Below are positions 10,891 through 20,313 of a DNA stretch of 64,000 bases, one piece after another; the stretch's first letter is position 1, and each line of letters begins with the position of its first letter. The translations under genes were made by a program, and so were the position numbers. The DNA lies in NCBI GenBank assembly GCA_012103605.1, contig WLWL01000002.1, forward strand, positions 1-64,000. Reading direction: 5' to 3'. Source of the DNA: Candidatus Nanopelagicales bacterium. GTDB taxonomy: Bacteria > Actinomycetota > Actinomycetes > S36-B12. The notes beneath the pieces are model-generated. The model did not search any database. It was not told the DNA's origin and saw nothing but the letters and a program-made list of their open reading frames with translations.

Positions 10891-11319
10891 ATGCTCGCCG
10901 ACGTGCCGAAACCGACGCAACCCTTGCTCATCGTGCTGGCGGCAATCGCTGCTGCAGAGGGGATTGTGCTCGTCGGTTACGCGATCTACGACGTCATTGA
11001 GGGAATCCGGGTCGGTCTGACCGGACCACCGGAAGTCTCTAACCTGCCGGCCCTGGTATTACAGGTCGTCATCTTCGCTGCTTTTGGAGTCGGTCTGATT
11101 GCCATCGCCCGTGGGTGGTGGCTGTCGAAGTATGGAGCGCGTGCGCCCTTCATCCTCGCTCAGATTCTCGGCCTCGTGGTGGGTGTTCCACTCACCGCTG
11201 CTCCCGATGCGGGAACTCGCGTTGTGGGGGCAGCATTGGTGGTGGCCGCAGTCATCGGTATCGCGGTGTCACTGCTGCCGCCGGTGACACGGGCGATTGT
11301 CGATACCGACGGGGGCTAG
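10891..11319 (+). CDS. small integral membrane protein, unknown function
   Basis: MLADVPKPTQPLLIVLAAIAAAEGIVLVGYAIYDVIEGIRVGLTGPPEVSNLPALVLQVVIF...; several hydrophobic segments; divergent from the lipid kinase. Confidence 0.75.
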   Translation: MLADVPKPTQPLLIVLAAIAAAEGIVLVGYAIYDVIEGIRVGLTGPPEVSNLPALVLQVVIFAAFGVGLIAIARGWWLSKYGARAPFILAQILGLVVGVPLTAAPDAGTRVVGAALVVAAVIGIAVSLLPPVTRAIVDTDGG

Positions 11320-12206
11320 TTGCCCGATGGTGTGCGCGGGTCGGAGGCGTTTGCCAAGTCGTCATGCGGCGCGAAGCCGACCACGTGATCGAAGGCCGCT
11401 CGGCGGCTGGCCCGTCGTAGAGCGATGAGAACACCCCTGCCCGCGATCATGATCAACCCGGCGGCGAGGAGGGCTCGGGGAATGTCGAATCCGAGCGAGG
11501 TGACGACGCTGAAGCGCAGCCAGGCCGCGACGTTCTCCATTGCGGGGGCACCGGGTTGGAATGCGATGGCCGGCGCGAGGTCGATCGTGAACGGCCAGAA
11601 CCACAAATTGAGAGCGAAGCCGTAGGCGACAGCGGCGAGAAGGGCGTACCCGGCAACGACGAGCACCTCGCGCCAGGGGTGGTTCGAGGTGAACCGCTGG
11701 ATGACGGGAATTCTCGCGAGGAGACCCGCGCCCATGCCGATCCACGCGGCAGCCATCATTTGAAAGGGGAGCCAGGGACCGATACCGCCGGTGATGAGTG
11801 CAGATGCGAATAACGACACCGAGCCCAAGACGAAACCGAATCCGGGCCCCAACGCGAAGCCACCGAGGATGAGGACCGCCCAAATGGGTTCTATCCCTGC
11901 TACCCCGGCCCCGAGCGGCCGCAATGCCGCGATGACCGCGGAGAGAACGCCGAGCAGAGCAATGGACTTGGCGTCCATGGCACCGTCGGCGAATTGCGCG
12001 AGAACAACCACCAACACAAGTGGCACCAGCAGTGCGAAAAAGAAGGGCGCATCGGTGGCGTGAGCGACAACAGCCGACTCGGGGGCGGCGAGGAACGGCC
12101 ACAAGAAGGCGATCAAGCCGATAACGGAGGCTAAAGACACGGCGAGGATCGACCGCGTGCCCAGAGGAATGGCTTTCGCGGTGCGGGTGATGGTCCTGGT
12201 GCTCAT
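11316..12206 (-). CDS. ECF transporter S component (candidate cobalamin/corrinoid-specific, CbrT-like)
   Basis: Highly hydrophobic; overlaps the stop of the ECF ATPase gene by ATGA (12203-12206); GGFALGPGFGFVLGSVSLFASALITGGIGPWLPFQMMAAAWIGMGAGLL. Specificity inferred from the upstream cobalamin riboswitch. Confidence 0.8.
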   Translation of the reverse strand: MSTRTITRTAKAIPLGTRSILAVSLASVIGLIAFLWPFLAAPESAVVAHATDAPFFFALLVPLVLVVVLAQFADGAMDAKSIALLGVLSAVIAALRPLGAGVAGIEPIWAVLILGGFALGPGFGFVLGSVSLFASALITGGIGPWLPFQMMAAAWIGMGAGLLARIPVIQRFTSNHPWREVLVVAGYALLAAVAYGFALNLWFWPFTIDLAPAIAFQPGAPAMENVAAWLRFSVVTSLGFDIPRALLAAGLIMIAGRGVLIALRRASRRAAFDHVVGFAPHDDLANASDPRTPSGN

Positions 12207-13816
12207 GCCGAGTCCTGCGCGAGTGCCCGACGGACTTGCTCGACGGTCAGCCACGGTTGCGGAGCCAGGATCTTGGCGACCTGTGGTGCGAACATCGGCG
12301 AGGAGGTGATGACGTCTGCGGTGGATCCGTCGGCAACGATTTCGCCGTCGGCGAGGATGATCACGCGAGACGCCACGTCGGCAGCGAGTTCGACGTCGTG
12401 TGTTGCGACGATGACGGTGTGCCCGGCCGAGGACAGGTCGGAGATGACACCGGCGAGGCGTTCCTTGGTTGAGTAGTCCAGCCCGCGGGTGGGCTCGTCG
12501 AGGCAGATCACGCCGGGCCGAGCCGCCAGGACGAGACTCAACACCAACAGCAGTCGCTGACCCTCGCTGAGGTCGCGAGGGTGTGTCGAATCAACGATCT
12601 CGGGTGCGAGAAGCGCCAGCAGTGCGCGGGTTGTTCCGGGGTCGCACCCAGCATCCTTGTCGGACGCCGCGCATTCCTCTGCGACCGTCGCCGCCTCGAG
12701 AAGGTCGGCCGGCTCTTGAGGAACGAGGCCGACTCTGCGGATGAGGTCAGGGCCGTCGACGTCACTCGGTTGAACCCCCGCGATGTCGACCGATCCACCC
12801 GTGGGCTTAGTCATGCCAACGAGTGAGTGGAGCATCGTCGACTTCCCCGCGCCGTTGCGACCCATCAACGCGATGACTTCTCCACGGTGCAGCGTGGTCG
12901 ATACCGAGCGCAAAGCTCGCATGGTCCCGTAACGGATGTCGAGGTTATTCGTCGTTGCCGCCACGGTGGATTCTTCGACCACGCGCACGGGGGGTACGTG
13001 ACCGACGAGTAGGTGCCGCAGCGTGGAAGCGTGGCGGCGTGCGTCGCGCACGGTGATCGGGGTCGGGCTCCAGCCCGCGACGCGTCCGAGGTGGACGACG
13101 GGTGGCGCGATGGGTGCCGTCGACATGATGTCTTCGGGGCTGCCGATAGTGATCGGACCCCCGGGGGAACTCAAAGCGATGATCCGGTCGGCGTATTGCA
13201 ACACCCGCTCGAGGCGGTGTTCGGCGAGAACGACGGTGACGCCGAGATCGTGAACGAGTCGATGCAACGCGGCGAGAACTTCCTCCGCCGCCCCGGGGTC
13301 GAGCGCGGAGGTGGGCTCATCGAGGACGAGTACCCGCGGATGCGCGGTGAGCACCGCGCCGATGGCCGCGCGCTGTCGCTGGCCTCCACTGAGGGTCCGC
13401 AATGGTCGGTGGCGCAGTTCTTGCAGACCCAGAAGGTCGAGAGTCTCCTCCACCCGGCGACGCATCACCGCGGGCGCGATCCCGAGGCACTCCATGGTGT
13501 ACGCGAGCTCTTCCTCGACAGTGTCAGTGACGAAGCTGGCCATCGGGTCCTGGGGGACCACGCCCACCAGGTCGGCTAGGTCGCGCGGTCGGTTGGTCGA
13601 GGTGCTCCGTCCGTCGATGCGCACATCGCCGGTCAGCACCCCACCGGTGAAATGGGGCACTAGCCCGTTGATCGCCCCGAGTAAGGTGCTCTTTCCCGCG
13701 CCCGTCCCGCCGACGACGAGGATGAATTCACCCTCGGCAACGGTCAGGTTGACGTTGTCCACCACACAGGGTGCGTCCGGGCTGTACCGAATGGAGACGT
13801 TGTCGAACTCGATCAT
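12203..13816 (-). CDS. energy-coupling factor ABC transporter ATPase, tandem (EcfA-EcfA' fused)
   Basis: 537 aa with two Walker A (GGTGAGKST, GRNGAGKST), two signature-like (LSGGQRQR, LSEGQRLLL) and two Walker B (VLVLDEPTSALDP, VICLDEPTRGLD) motifs. Confidence 0.95.
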   Translation of the reverse strand: MIEFDNVSIRYSPDAPCVVDNVNLTVAEGEFILVVGGTGAGKSTLLGAINGLVPHFTGGVLTGDVRIDGRSTSTNRPRDLADLVGVVPQDPMASFVTDTVEEELAYTMECLGIAPAVMRRRVEETLDLLGLQELRHRPLRTLSGGQRQRAAIGAVLTAHPRVLVLDEPTSALDPGAAEEVLAALHRLVHDLGVTVVLAEHRLERVLQYADRIIALSSPGGPITIGSPEDIMSTAPIAPPVVHLGRVAGWSPTPITVRDARRHASTLRHLLVGHVPPVRVVEESTVAATTNNLDIRYGTMRALRSVSTTLHRGEVIALMGRNGAGKSTMLHSLVGMTKPTGGSVDIAGVQPSDVDGPDLIRRVGLVPQEPADLLEAATVAEECAASDKDAGCDPGTTRALLALLAPEIVDSTHPRDLSEGQRLLLVLSLVLAARPGVICLDEPTRGLDYSTKERLAGVISDLSSAGHTVIVATHDVELAADVASRVIILADGEIVADGSTADVITSSPMFAPQVAKILAPQPWLTVEQVRRALAQDSA

Positions 13817-15000
13817 GACTCAGCCCGCCCTGGCGGGTCGATTCTGGCCGAGTCGAGATCGGTCGCGGGCCCGACCGATGGCGGTGGGGGAGTCAGGTAT
13901 GCCGGAGCCAGTGCCGCCACCAGGCCGATGAGGGCAAGGACCGGAAGCGTCGGCCACAGCGGCGGTGACGTCGAGGGGTTCATGCCTACGGGGTCCCGAA
14001 CGGACGCGATCACGAACGTCGCAGCGACGACACCGCCGGCGAGCGCGGTGAGGACGTCCGGCCGGTGCCACGCATTGGGGCGGTAGCGCGTGCGAAGACT
14101 CCGGCGACCAGCGAGCGAAACACCCACGACCACACACACCACCCCCGCGATCAAGATTCCCGCCCCCCAGGTGGCCACTGATCCGGTTCCGAGCACTCCG
14201 TACGTGCCGATCGCGATGGCCGCGAGGCCGACGATGAATACGGTCGTCGTCAGTCGAGACCGCGCACGGCTGACAGCCGCTGATCGGCCGTACCCGCGAG
14301 AATCCATAGCCGCCGCGAGTGCGATCGATCGATCCATGGCTCCGTGCAGGACGGGCATGACGGTTCCACTTACTCCTCGCAGACCGGAATCCGCGCGTCC
14401 GCGCAGACGTCGGTTGGCACGGATGCGAGCCACATCACTGGCGAGTTGAGGAAGAAAAGTCGTAGCGACCACAACGCTGACACCGACCTCATACACCGCT
14501 GCGGGTATCGACTTCAGCAATCGATGGGGTGAGGCGAGTGAGCTGGCGGCTCCCACCGCGACGATGATCGCGGCAAGGCGAAGGCCCTCGTAGAGGGCAT
14601 GGAGTGCGGGTTCGAGCATGAGCGTGCCGCCGAGGCGGATGCCCGCGAGCCACGAAGGAAGCGTGATCCCTGGCAGCTCGAGGAGCACCGTGGTTCCCAT
14701 CGGGGCGACGAAGAGAATTTGTGCGACGAGTCGAAACGCGACGACGATGATCGCGAGCCGAAGGAAGAATCCGAATGATCGCGCCCAGGGGGCATCGGAG
14801 CGGCGACGGTCGACCACAACGGCTGTGCAGGTAATCAGTCCGAGCAGCAGCAGCGGGTTCGTGGTCATGCTGGCCGCGGCCGCGACACCCAGAGCCCACG
14901 CCCACCACGCCAGCGGGTGCAGCCATCGGGCCCGGTCGTCTCGTGCGAGGTTGGGCACGGTGGCGTGGCTCGTGCCCGTCGTCGCTGTCGGTGCCGTCAT
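13813..15000 (-). CDS. energy-coupling factor transporter transmembrane protein EcfT
   Basis: Hydrophobic; RANRRLRGRADSGLRG coupling-helix region and AAAMDSRGYGRSA (EcfT A-R-G-like motif); 4-bp overlap with ATPase gene. Start uncertain (15000 or 15030). Confidence 0.85.
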   Translation of the reverse strand: MTAPTATTGTSHATVPNLARDDRARWLHPLAWWAWALGVAAAASMTTNPLLLLGLITCTAVVVDRRRSDAPWARSFGFFLRLAIIVVAFRLVAQILFVAPMGTTVLLELPGITLPSWLAGIRLGGTLMLEPALHALYEGLRLAAIIVAVGAASSLASPHRLLKSIPAAVYEVGVSVVVATTFLPQLASDVARIRANRRLRGRADSGLRGVSGTVMPVLHGAMDRSIALAAAMDSRGYGRSAAVSRARSRLTTTVFIVGLAAIAIGTYGVLGTGSVATWGAGILIAGVVCVVVGVSLAGRRSLRTRYRPNAWHRPDVLTALAGGVVAATFVIASVRDPVGMNPSTSPPLWPTLPVLALIGLVAALAPAYLTPPPPSVGPATDLDSARIDPPGRAES

Positions 15001-15746
15001 CGCGTTGCCGCCTGTCGAGAGCGGCGCCACAGCGCGAAGCCGACCACCGCGATAACCGACACCGTGAGCGCCGCGGCGAGCGGTGTTCCGGGGGATGCCT
15101 GTTGTGTGGGTGGCTCGTCGGGGGAGTCGCTAAGTCCGGATGCAGCATCGATTTGCTCAACGTTGTCGACCTCCTCGGTTTCCGTCGGCGATGCGTCATC
15201 CACGCGGGAACTAGTGGGGACCTCGACCAAGGGTGCGCATTCGCTCGCCGGATAACCGTTGATTCCACATACGAAACCGGACTCCACTCGCATGTCGGCG
15301 ACGGTTTGCGCGACAGCGAGTCCGGTCATGGATTCATCGACGACGACGCAGGTGGCCACGAGTGCGCCGGGTTGTTCGCCGTCGGGCGACTCGTCGAGGG
15401 TTCCGGGGTCGATCACGATCCCGACGCGCTTGGTGTCGTCTTGACGCTCGGTTCCCGCGCAGATGGACTCGAAGTCGGGATCGACAGACGGTTTGATGTC
15501 GGACACCTGACCGGCCAACCCGAAGCGCCACCCTTCGACCGAGCCGTCGGCGGGGACGCGAGTCCCGGCCCCTTCCGATGCGTAGCCCCACTCAGGTGAC
15601 GTTCCGGCGTCGACGATCCAGTAGGACCAGTAACGGTAGGTGGTGGTTGCGACCGCGGACGGAGTAGCGACGCCGACCATCAGCACCGTGATCAATACCG
15701 CAGCACTGATCGACCGATGAGTCGGCGTCGCTCCCCGAGTGGTCAC
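14997..15746 (-). CDS. SCO2322-family exported/membrane-anchored protein
   Basis: 249 aa; N-terminal signal peptide, YRYWSYWIVDAGTSPEWGYASEGAGTRVPADGSVEGWRFGLAG, C-terminal TM segment AAALTVSVIAVVGFALWRRSRQ; genomic context with ECF transporter. Confidence 0.7.
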   Translation of the reverse strand: MTTRGATPTHRSISAAVLITVLMVGVATPSAVATTTYRYWSYWIVDAGTSPEWGYASEGAGTRVPADGSVEGWRFGLAGQVSDIKPSVDPDFESICAGTERQDDTKRVGIVIDPGTLDESPDGEQPGALVATCVVVDESMTGLAVAQTVADMRVESGFVCGINGYPASECAPLVEVPTSSRVDDASPTETEEVDNVEQIDAASGLSDSPDEPPTQQASPGTPLAAALTVSVIAVVGFALWRRSRQAATR

Positions 15747-16783
15747 TGCAGGCTGCGGCTCAGTGCGCGAACGAGGTTGACGCCCCCGAAGTCGCGCGGA
15801 TCGCTATCGGTCGCCTCGGCCACGAGGAGCAGGAGTCCCACCGCACCCGGAACTACCTCGTTCTCGGCGTAGGCGTAGGAGCGCACGTTGTCCTGCAAGG
15901 TCGCCAGAGCTGTCGGAACCGCGGACGAACCGGTGCCGAAGGCCGTGAGGCCCAGCAGGGCCCAGCCCGTGGAGGTGTAGTCGGCACCGGAGCCGAAGTC
16001 GGACGTCAAGGCACCGTCGTCGTCGATGGCCGTAGCCACGAATGCACCGACATTGGCGTTGGTGTTTCGCTTGCGGCAGGTGGGATCGGCTGCGAGGTCG
16101 TCTTGTGCGGATACCGGAAGGGCTCCGGCCAGACCCATCAGCCCCTGAGCTGACGCGAGCCCATTTGCCTTACTGCCCTTCTGATACGCGAGCCCACCAC
16201 CGCTGGCGCACTTCAGTTTCAGTGTGCCGAGCCACTCCTGTGCGTTCGGAACGCGTCCGCTTCGATCCTGTGGTTGCACGGTTTGCAGCGCCATGACCGA
16301 CAAGGCGGTGGAGTTGGCATCGGATGCGCCACCGGAGTGGAAGGGGAAGCCCCAATCGTCGTTCTGCACGTCGTTCAGCCACACGATGGCGTCGCGTGCC
16401 GGTGCGGTTCGACCAGCCAAGTACAACGCGATGGCTGCCATGGCTGTGCTGTTGGTGTCCGGACCGGAGAAGTTCTTCGGATCGGACGGGGAGCAGGCGG
16501 TCGATGTGTTCGACCGGAAGGCTTCGAACGATCCGTCGGCACACTGCTGGTCTGCCAGCCAGTCGACCGCGGCAGCGGGAATGCGCGCATCGGCGGCAGC
16601 CAGCCCTGCGATCGCCAGCGATTGACGGTAGACGCCGTCGTACGTTGCGTCTTGAGTTCCAAACAGTCCGGTATCGGCTGCGTGTGCCGGGGCTGCGAGC
16701 ACAGCGGCGGAAAGTGAGACGGCGCCTAGTGCCACAAGGACACTTCTGCCGACCCTGGTGGCGAACGAGACTCGAGTAGTCAC
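15743..16783 (-). CDS. secreted prenyltransferase/squalene-oxidase-repeat (alpha/alpha-barrel) protein
   Basis: Signal peptide MTTRVSFATRVGRSVLVALGAVSLSAAVLAAPAHA, then repeated alpha/alpha-barrel motifs (LADQQCADGSFEAF, LNDVQNDDWGFPF, CASGGGLAYQ). The track start (16864) lies in the riboswitch terminator hairpin; GTG at 16783 is preferred. Confidence 0.8.
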   Translation of the reverse strand: MTTRVSFATRVGRSVLVALGAVSLSAAVLAAPAHAADTGLFGTQDATYDGVYRQSLAIAGLAAADARIPAAAVDWLADQQCADGSFEAFRSNTSTACSPSDPKNFSGPDTNSTAMAAIALYLAGRTAPARDAIVWLNDVQNDDWGFPFHSGGASDANSTALSVMALQTVQPQDRSGRVPNAQEWLGTLKLKCASGGGLAYQKGSKANGLASAQGLMGLAGALPVSAQDDLAADPTCRKRNTNANVGAFVATAIDDDGALTSDFGSGADYTSTGWALLGLTAFGTGSSAVPTALATLQDNVRSYAYAENEVVPGAVGLLLLVAEATDSDPRDFGGVNLVRALSRSLQ

Positions 16784-16838
16784 GGGTATCTCTTTTCTGT
16801 TGAGCGGTCCGGAGCGCTGTCCTGGTCGACCGCCCGAC

Positions 16839-16869
16839 AAAAAAAATCCCTCATGCTTTGGCATGAGAG
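16839..16869 (-). terminator. intrinsic terminator of the cobalamin riboswitch
   Basis: On the minus strand: CTCTCATGC-CAAA-GCATGAGGG-ATTTTTTTT; 9-bp stem (one G-U pair) followed by 8 U. Confidence 0.88.
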
Positions 16870-17075
16870 ACGCGTCAGGGTGATCCCGTGGACTCGTCCC
16901 GTTACCTCGACGGATGGAGCCGCTCGCGCTCGCCAGGTGCTCCGACTCGCTCGATTCGAGACCCTTGCCTCGATGAACTCACGGTTGCGGGACAGCGTCG
17001 GATTTGCACCGACTTCCCCTGGACGTCGAACGCGTGCATTCAGTTGTAGGCGAATCCGACCACGGCACCGGTGCT
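16870..17075 (-). ncRNA. cobalamin riboswitch (AdoCbl/B12 aptamer)
   Basis: Minus strand contains GGGGAAGTCGGTGCAAATCCGACGCTGTCCCGCAACCGTGA and GAGTCGGAGCACCTGGC, matching the conserved cobalamin riboswitch core and B12 box. Boundaries approximate. Confidence 0.93.
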
Positions 17076-17118
17076 CGTGTCAAAGGATGACGTGTATCCG
17101 GCGTGGTTGAAAGGTGGA

Positions 17119-17322
17119 CTACCCCGGGTGCAGGCCCATCTCGTACGTCACCGACCCGTCTTCTCGCAGCGTGACAGTGTCGACTCCCTCATTCAGCAGC
17201 GTTCGAAAGTTCTCACCGAGCCAGGACTCGGCGTCGGCTTGACTGGCGAACGCTTCATCCGTGCCCGAGGCCGGGGACACGGCGGTGCCTGATTTGTTCG
17301 CGTAGGTCCAGGTCCATCCCAT
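17119..17322 (-). CDS. small conserved hypothetical protein
   Basis: 67 aa MGWTWTYANKSGTAVSPASGTDEAFASQADAESWLGENFRTLLNEGVDTVTLREDGSVTYEMGLHPG; ordered small-protein composition. Confidence 0.65.
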   Translation of the reverse strand: MGWTWTYANKSGTAVSPASGTDEAFASQADAESWLGENFRTLLNEGVDTVTLREDGSVTYEMGLHPG

Positions 17323-17363
17323 GGCTTCCTCCCGATTGGTGTTCGTGCGCTCGCGTCGTCGGA

Positions 17364-18368
17364 CTACGGGCGTGGGTTCGGCGACTTCGTCAGGCTCGGA
17401 TCGCTCATGACGAGATCCCCGAGGGCGTAATCGATCGCACTCATGACGTCGTCGGGCAGAGTGATGCCTGCGGCCTTGACGTTTTCGTCGATTTGCTCGG
17501 GCCGAGAGGCGCCGATGATCGCCGCGGCCACGTTGGGGTTCGTGAGCACCCAGGCGATAGCCAACTGCGACAAGGTGAGATCCATGTCGCGGGCGATGGG
17601 GGCGAGTCGCTGAACCGCATGAAGGACGTCATCCCGCATCCAACGTTCGATCATCGATGCACCTTCACCCCCGGACGCGCGCGACCCCGCTGGCGGTTGC
17701 TGCCCCGGTTCGTACTTTCCGGTGAGAACCCCCTGCGCCATCGGCGACCACACGATTTGCCCGATGCCCAGTTCCTCGCATGCTGGAACCACCTCCGCTT
17801 CGATCACTCGGTAGAGCATTGAGTATTGCGGCTGGTTGCTGATGATCCGGTCGAAGCCCATGTCTGCGGCGATCCGCGTGGCTTCGCGAATCTCATCCGC
17901 TGTCCACTCCGACACCCCAACGTAGAGCACCTTGCCCTGACGAACGAGATCATCGAAGGCACGCAAGGTCTCCTCGAGCGGAGTGCTGTAGTCGTACCGG
18001 TGTGCTTGGTAGAGGTCGACGTAGTCGGTCTGCAGCCGTCGAAGCGAGGCCTCGCAGGACTCCATGATGTGTTTGCGAGACAGGCCACGATCGTTCACAC
18101 CCGCTCCGGTGGGCCAGTAGACCTTCGTGAAGATCTCCACTCCTTCGCGTCGTTGGCCGCGAAGTGCTGCACCCATGACCTCTTCGGCACGGGTGCCGGC
18201 ATAGACGTCCGCGGTGTCGAACGTCGTGATTCCTGCATCGAGAGCCGCATGAATCGTCGCGTGCGCGGTGGTGTCGTCCACCTGCGAGCCGTGCGTAATC
18301 CAGTTGCCGTATGTCAGGGCGCTGATCTTCAGCCCACTGCGCCCGAGGTGCCGAAATTCCATGACCAC
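17364..18368 (-). CDS. aldo/keto reductase family protein (Kv-beta/YghZ-like)
   Basis: FRHLGRSGLKISALTYGNW, TFDTADVYAGTRAEEVMGAALRG, YVDLYQAHRYDYSTPLEETLRAFDDLVRQGKVLYVGVSEW. Confidence 0.93.
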   Translation of the reverse strand: MVMEFRHLGRSGLKISALTYGNWITHGSQVDDTTAHATIHAALDAGITTFDTADVYAGTRAEEVMGAALRGQRREGVEIFTKVYWPTGAGVNDRGLSRKHIMESCEASLRRLQTDYVDLYQAHRYDYSTPLEETLRAFDDLVRQGKVLYVGVSEWTADEIREATRIAADMGFDRIISNQPQYSMLYRVIEAEVVPACEELGIGQIVWSPMAQGVLTGKYEPGQQPPAGSRASGGEGASMIERWMRDDVLHAVQRLAPIARDMDLTLSQLAIAWVLTNPNVAAAIIGASRPEQIDENVKAAGITLPDDVMSAIDYALGDLVMSDPSLTKSPNPRP

Positions 18369-18523
18369 AAACCCTAGTGCGCACGGGTTCTCACCCGAAC
18401 GGCTGCGACGGGAGATGACGAGGGATGACGAGAGAGTCGGTGAATCCGACCGAGGGCTACGCTCACAGTCCGAACGTCCGGTTCGATCAAGCGGTACGTC
18501 ACGTCGTAAGTGAGGGGTGTCCG

Positions 18524-19315
18524 ATGGCAGATGTCGATGGTGAGTTCGTGAGCGTGAGCGTTGAGTCGGACGTCGCGACGATCACGCTGCAGCGTCCACC
18601 CATGAATGCACTAGATGCCACCGTGCAAGAAGAGATCCGGCAGGCGGCTGAGGTGGTGTCCGAGGACGGGTCGATCGGCGCCGTCATCGTGTATGGCGGC
18701 CCGAAAGTCTTCGCCGCGGGAGCAGATATCGCCGAGATGTCGACGATGGGCTACGTCGACATGGTGCACCGCTCGCGTGGTCTTCGCAGCGCCTTTTCGA
18801 CTGTCGCCCAGATCCCTCAGCCGACCATCGCGGCGATCACCGGGTACGCCCTCGGAGGTGGCCTGGAGTTGGCTATGTGTTGCGACTTTCGGGTCGCTGG
18901 CGACAACGCGAAAGTCGGCCAACCCGAGATCGCCCTTGGCATCATTCCGGGCGCAGGTGGAACCCAGCGCCTGCCGCGCCTCATCGGACCCGCCCGTGCC
19001 AAGGATCTCGTCTTCAGTGGTCGATTCGTGGGGGCGGACGAAGCGCTCGCGATCGGTCTTGTCGACCGGGTGTGTGCCCCGGATGACGTTTACTCCGAAG
19101 CGTTGACCTGGGCGAAGGCTCTCGCGAAGGGGCCGCGAATTGCCTTGCAGGCAGCGAAGGCGGCTATCGATGCGGGACTCGACGTGGATTTGGATACGGG
19201 ACTGCAGATCGAACGAGTGCAGTTCGCGGCACTGTTCGCCACCGACGACCAGAGAATCGGCATGGAGTCTTTCCTGGAGAACGGACCCGGCAAAGCAGAG
19301 TTCACCGGTCGCTAA
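18524..19315 (+). CDS. enoyl-CoA hydratase/isomerase (EchA17-like)
   Basis: MADVDGEF...; GGPKVFAAGADIAEM, ITGYALGGGLELAMCCDFRVAGDNAKVGQPEIALGIIPGAGGTQRLPRLIG. Start moved from track 18425 to ATG 18524. Confidence 0.92.
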   Translation: MADVDGEFVSVSVESDVATITLQRPPMNALDATVQEEIRQAAEVVSEDGSIGAVIVYGGPKVFAAGADIAEMSTMGYVDMVHRSRGLRSAFSTVAQIPQPTIAAITGYALGGGLELAMCCDFRVAGDNAKVGQPEIALGIIPGAGGTQRLPRLIGPARAKDLVFSGRFVGADEALAIGLVDRVCAPDDVYSEALTWAKALAKGPRIALQAAKAAIDAGLDVDLDTGLQIERVQFAALFATDDQRIGMESFLENGPGKAEFTGR

Positions 19316-19332
19316 GGACGGCGGCCGACGAG

Positions 19333-20313
19333 ATGACGAATGACATGGGCGACGCCGTGAGTGACGCTGTTAGCGATGCGGCGCCGTCGGTGGACGCTCT
19401 GGACGCTGCCTGGAGTGATCCGAAGTTGGCCAATGTCGTCTACCACGACTGGGAAGCGGCAACCTATGACGACAAGTGGAGCATTTCGTACGACGAACGG
19501 TGTATCGAGTACGCGCGAGATATCTTCGATCGCCTCGTCGGCGATCAGATGCACCTGCCCGCGGAGACCGCACTCGAGATCGGCGGCGGTACCGGATTCT
19601 TTCTGCTGAACCTGATGCAATCCGGTGTGGCGACGTCGGGGACCGTGACCGACATTTCCCAGGGAATGGTTGATCAGGCGGTACGTAACGCGGAGCAGTT
19701 GGGTCTGCAGGTCTCAGGACAGGTCGCTGATGTGGAAGAACTGCCTTTCGATGATTCGTCTTTCGACCTCGTCGTCGGTCACGCCTTTCTCCATCACATC
19801 CCCGACGTCGATCAGGCGCTGCGGGAGATCATGCGTGTGCTACGCCCGGGCGGGCGTTTCGTTGTGTGCGGCGAGCCGACCCGCAAGGGGGACTTTGTTG
19901 CCCGTCGTTTGTCCCGGCTCACGTGGCGGTCTGCACGTTTCGCTGCTGCCCTGCCGCTGATCCCGAACAACTGGGCGAAGTCGTCCGAGGAACTCGAACT
20001 ATCGTCACGCGAAGAGGCGTTGGAGGCGATCGTGGACCTGCATACGTTCGATCCGGAGCGTCTTGCAGCGGCCTGCATGACTGCGGGGGCGGTGGATGTT
20101 CGTACCTGCATGGAGGAGTTGACGGCCGCGTGGTTCGGGTGGCCGGTGCGCACCTTCGAGGCAGCGGTGAAGCCGGGTGTGCTCGGTTGGTCGTGGGCGA
20201 ACTTCGCCTACCGAGGATGGCAGCGATTGAACGCTCTCGACCGTCACGTCCTCGCCGCCGTCGTCCCTGACGGGTTCTTCTACAACGTAGGTGTGACCGG
20301 GGTGAAGCCGTAG
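19333..20313 (+). CDS. class I SAM-dependent methyltransferase (Rv3038c-like)
   Basis: ALEIGGGTGFFLLNLMQSGVA..., DLVVGHAFLHHIPDVDQALREIMRVLRPGGRFVVCGEP. Confidence 0.88.
   Translation: MTNDMGDAVSDAVSDAAPSVDALDAAWSDPKLANVVYHDWEAATYDDKWSISYDERCIEYARDIFDRLVGDQMHLPAETALEIGGGTGFFLLNLMQSGVATSGTVTDISQGMVDQAVRNAEQLGLQVSGQVADVEELPFDDSSFDLVVGHAFLHHIPDVDQALREIMRVLRPGGRFVVCGEPTRKGDFVARRLSRLTWRSARFAAALPLIPNNWAKSSEELELSSREEALEAIVDLHTFDPERLAAACMTAGAVDVRTCMEELTAAWFGWPVRTFEAAVKPGVLGWSWANFAYRGWQRLNALDRHVLAAVVPDGFFYNVGVTGVKP

Noticed and set aside
13013-13579. 188-aa plus-strand ORF opposite the ECF ATPase gene
   Set aside because: Antisense to clear Walker/signature motifs of the fused ATPase; no independent support.
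16784-16864. N-terminal extension of the secreted alpha/alpha-barrel protein (MPKHEGFFLSGGRPGQRSGPLNRKEIP)
   Set aside because: Encoded by the riboswitch terminator stem and U-tract; signal peptide begins at the downstream GTG 16783.
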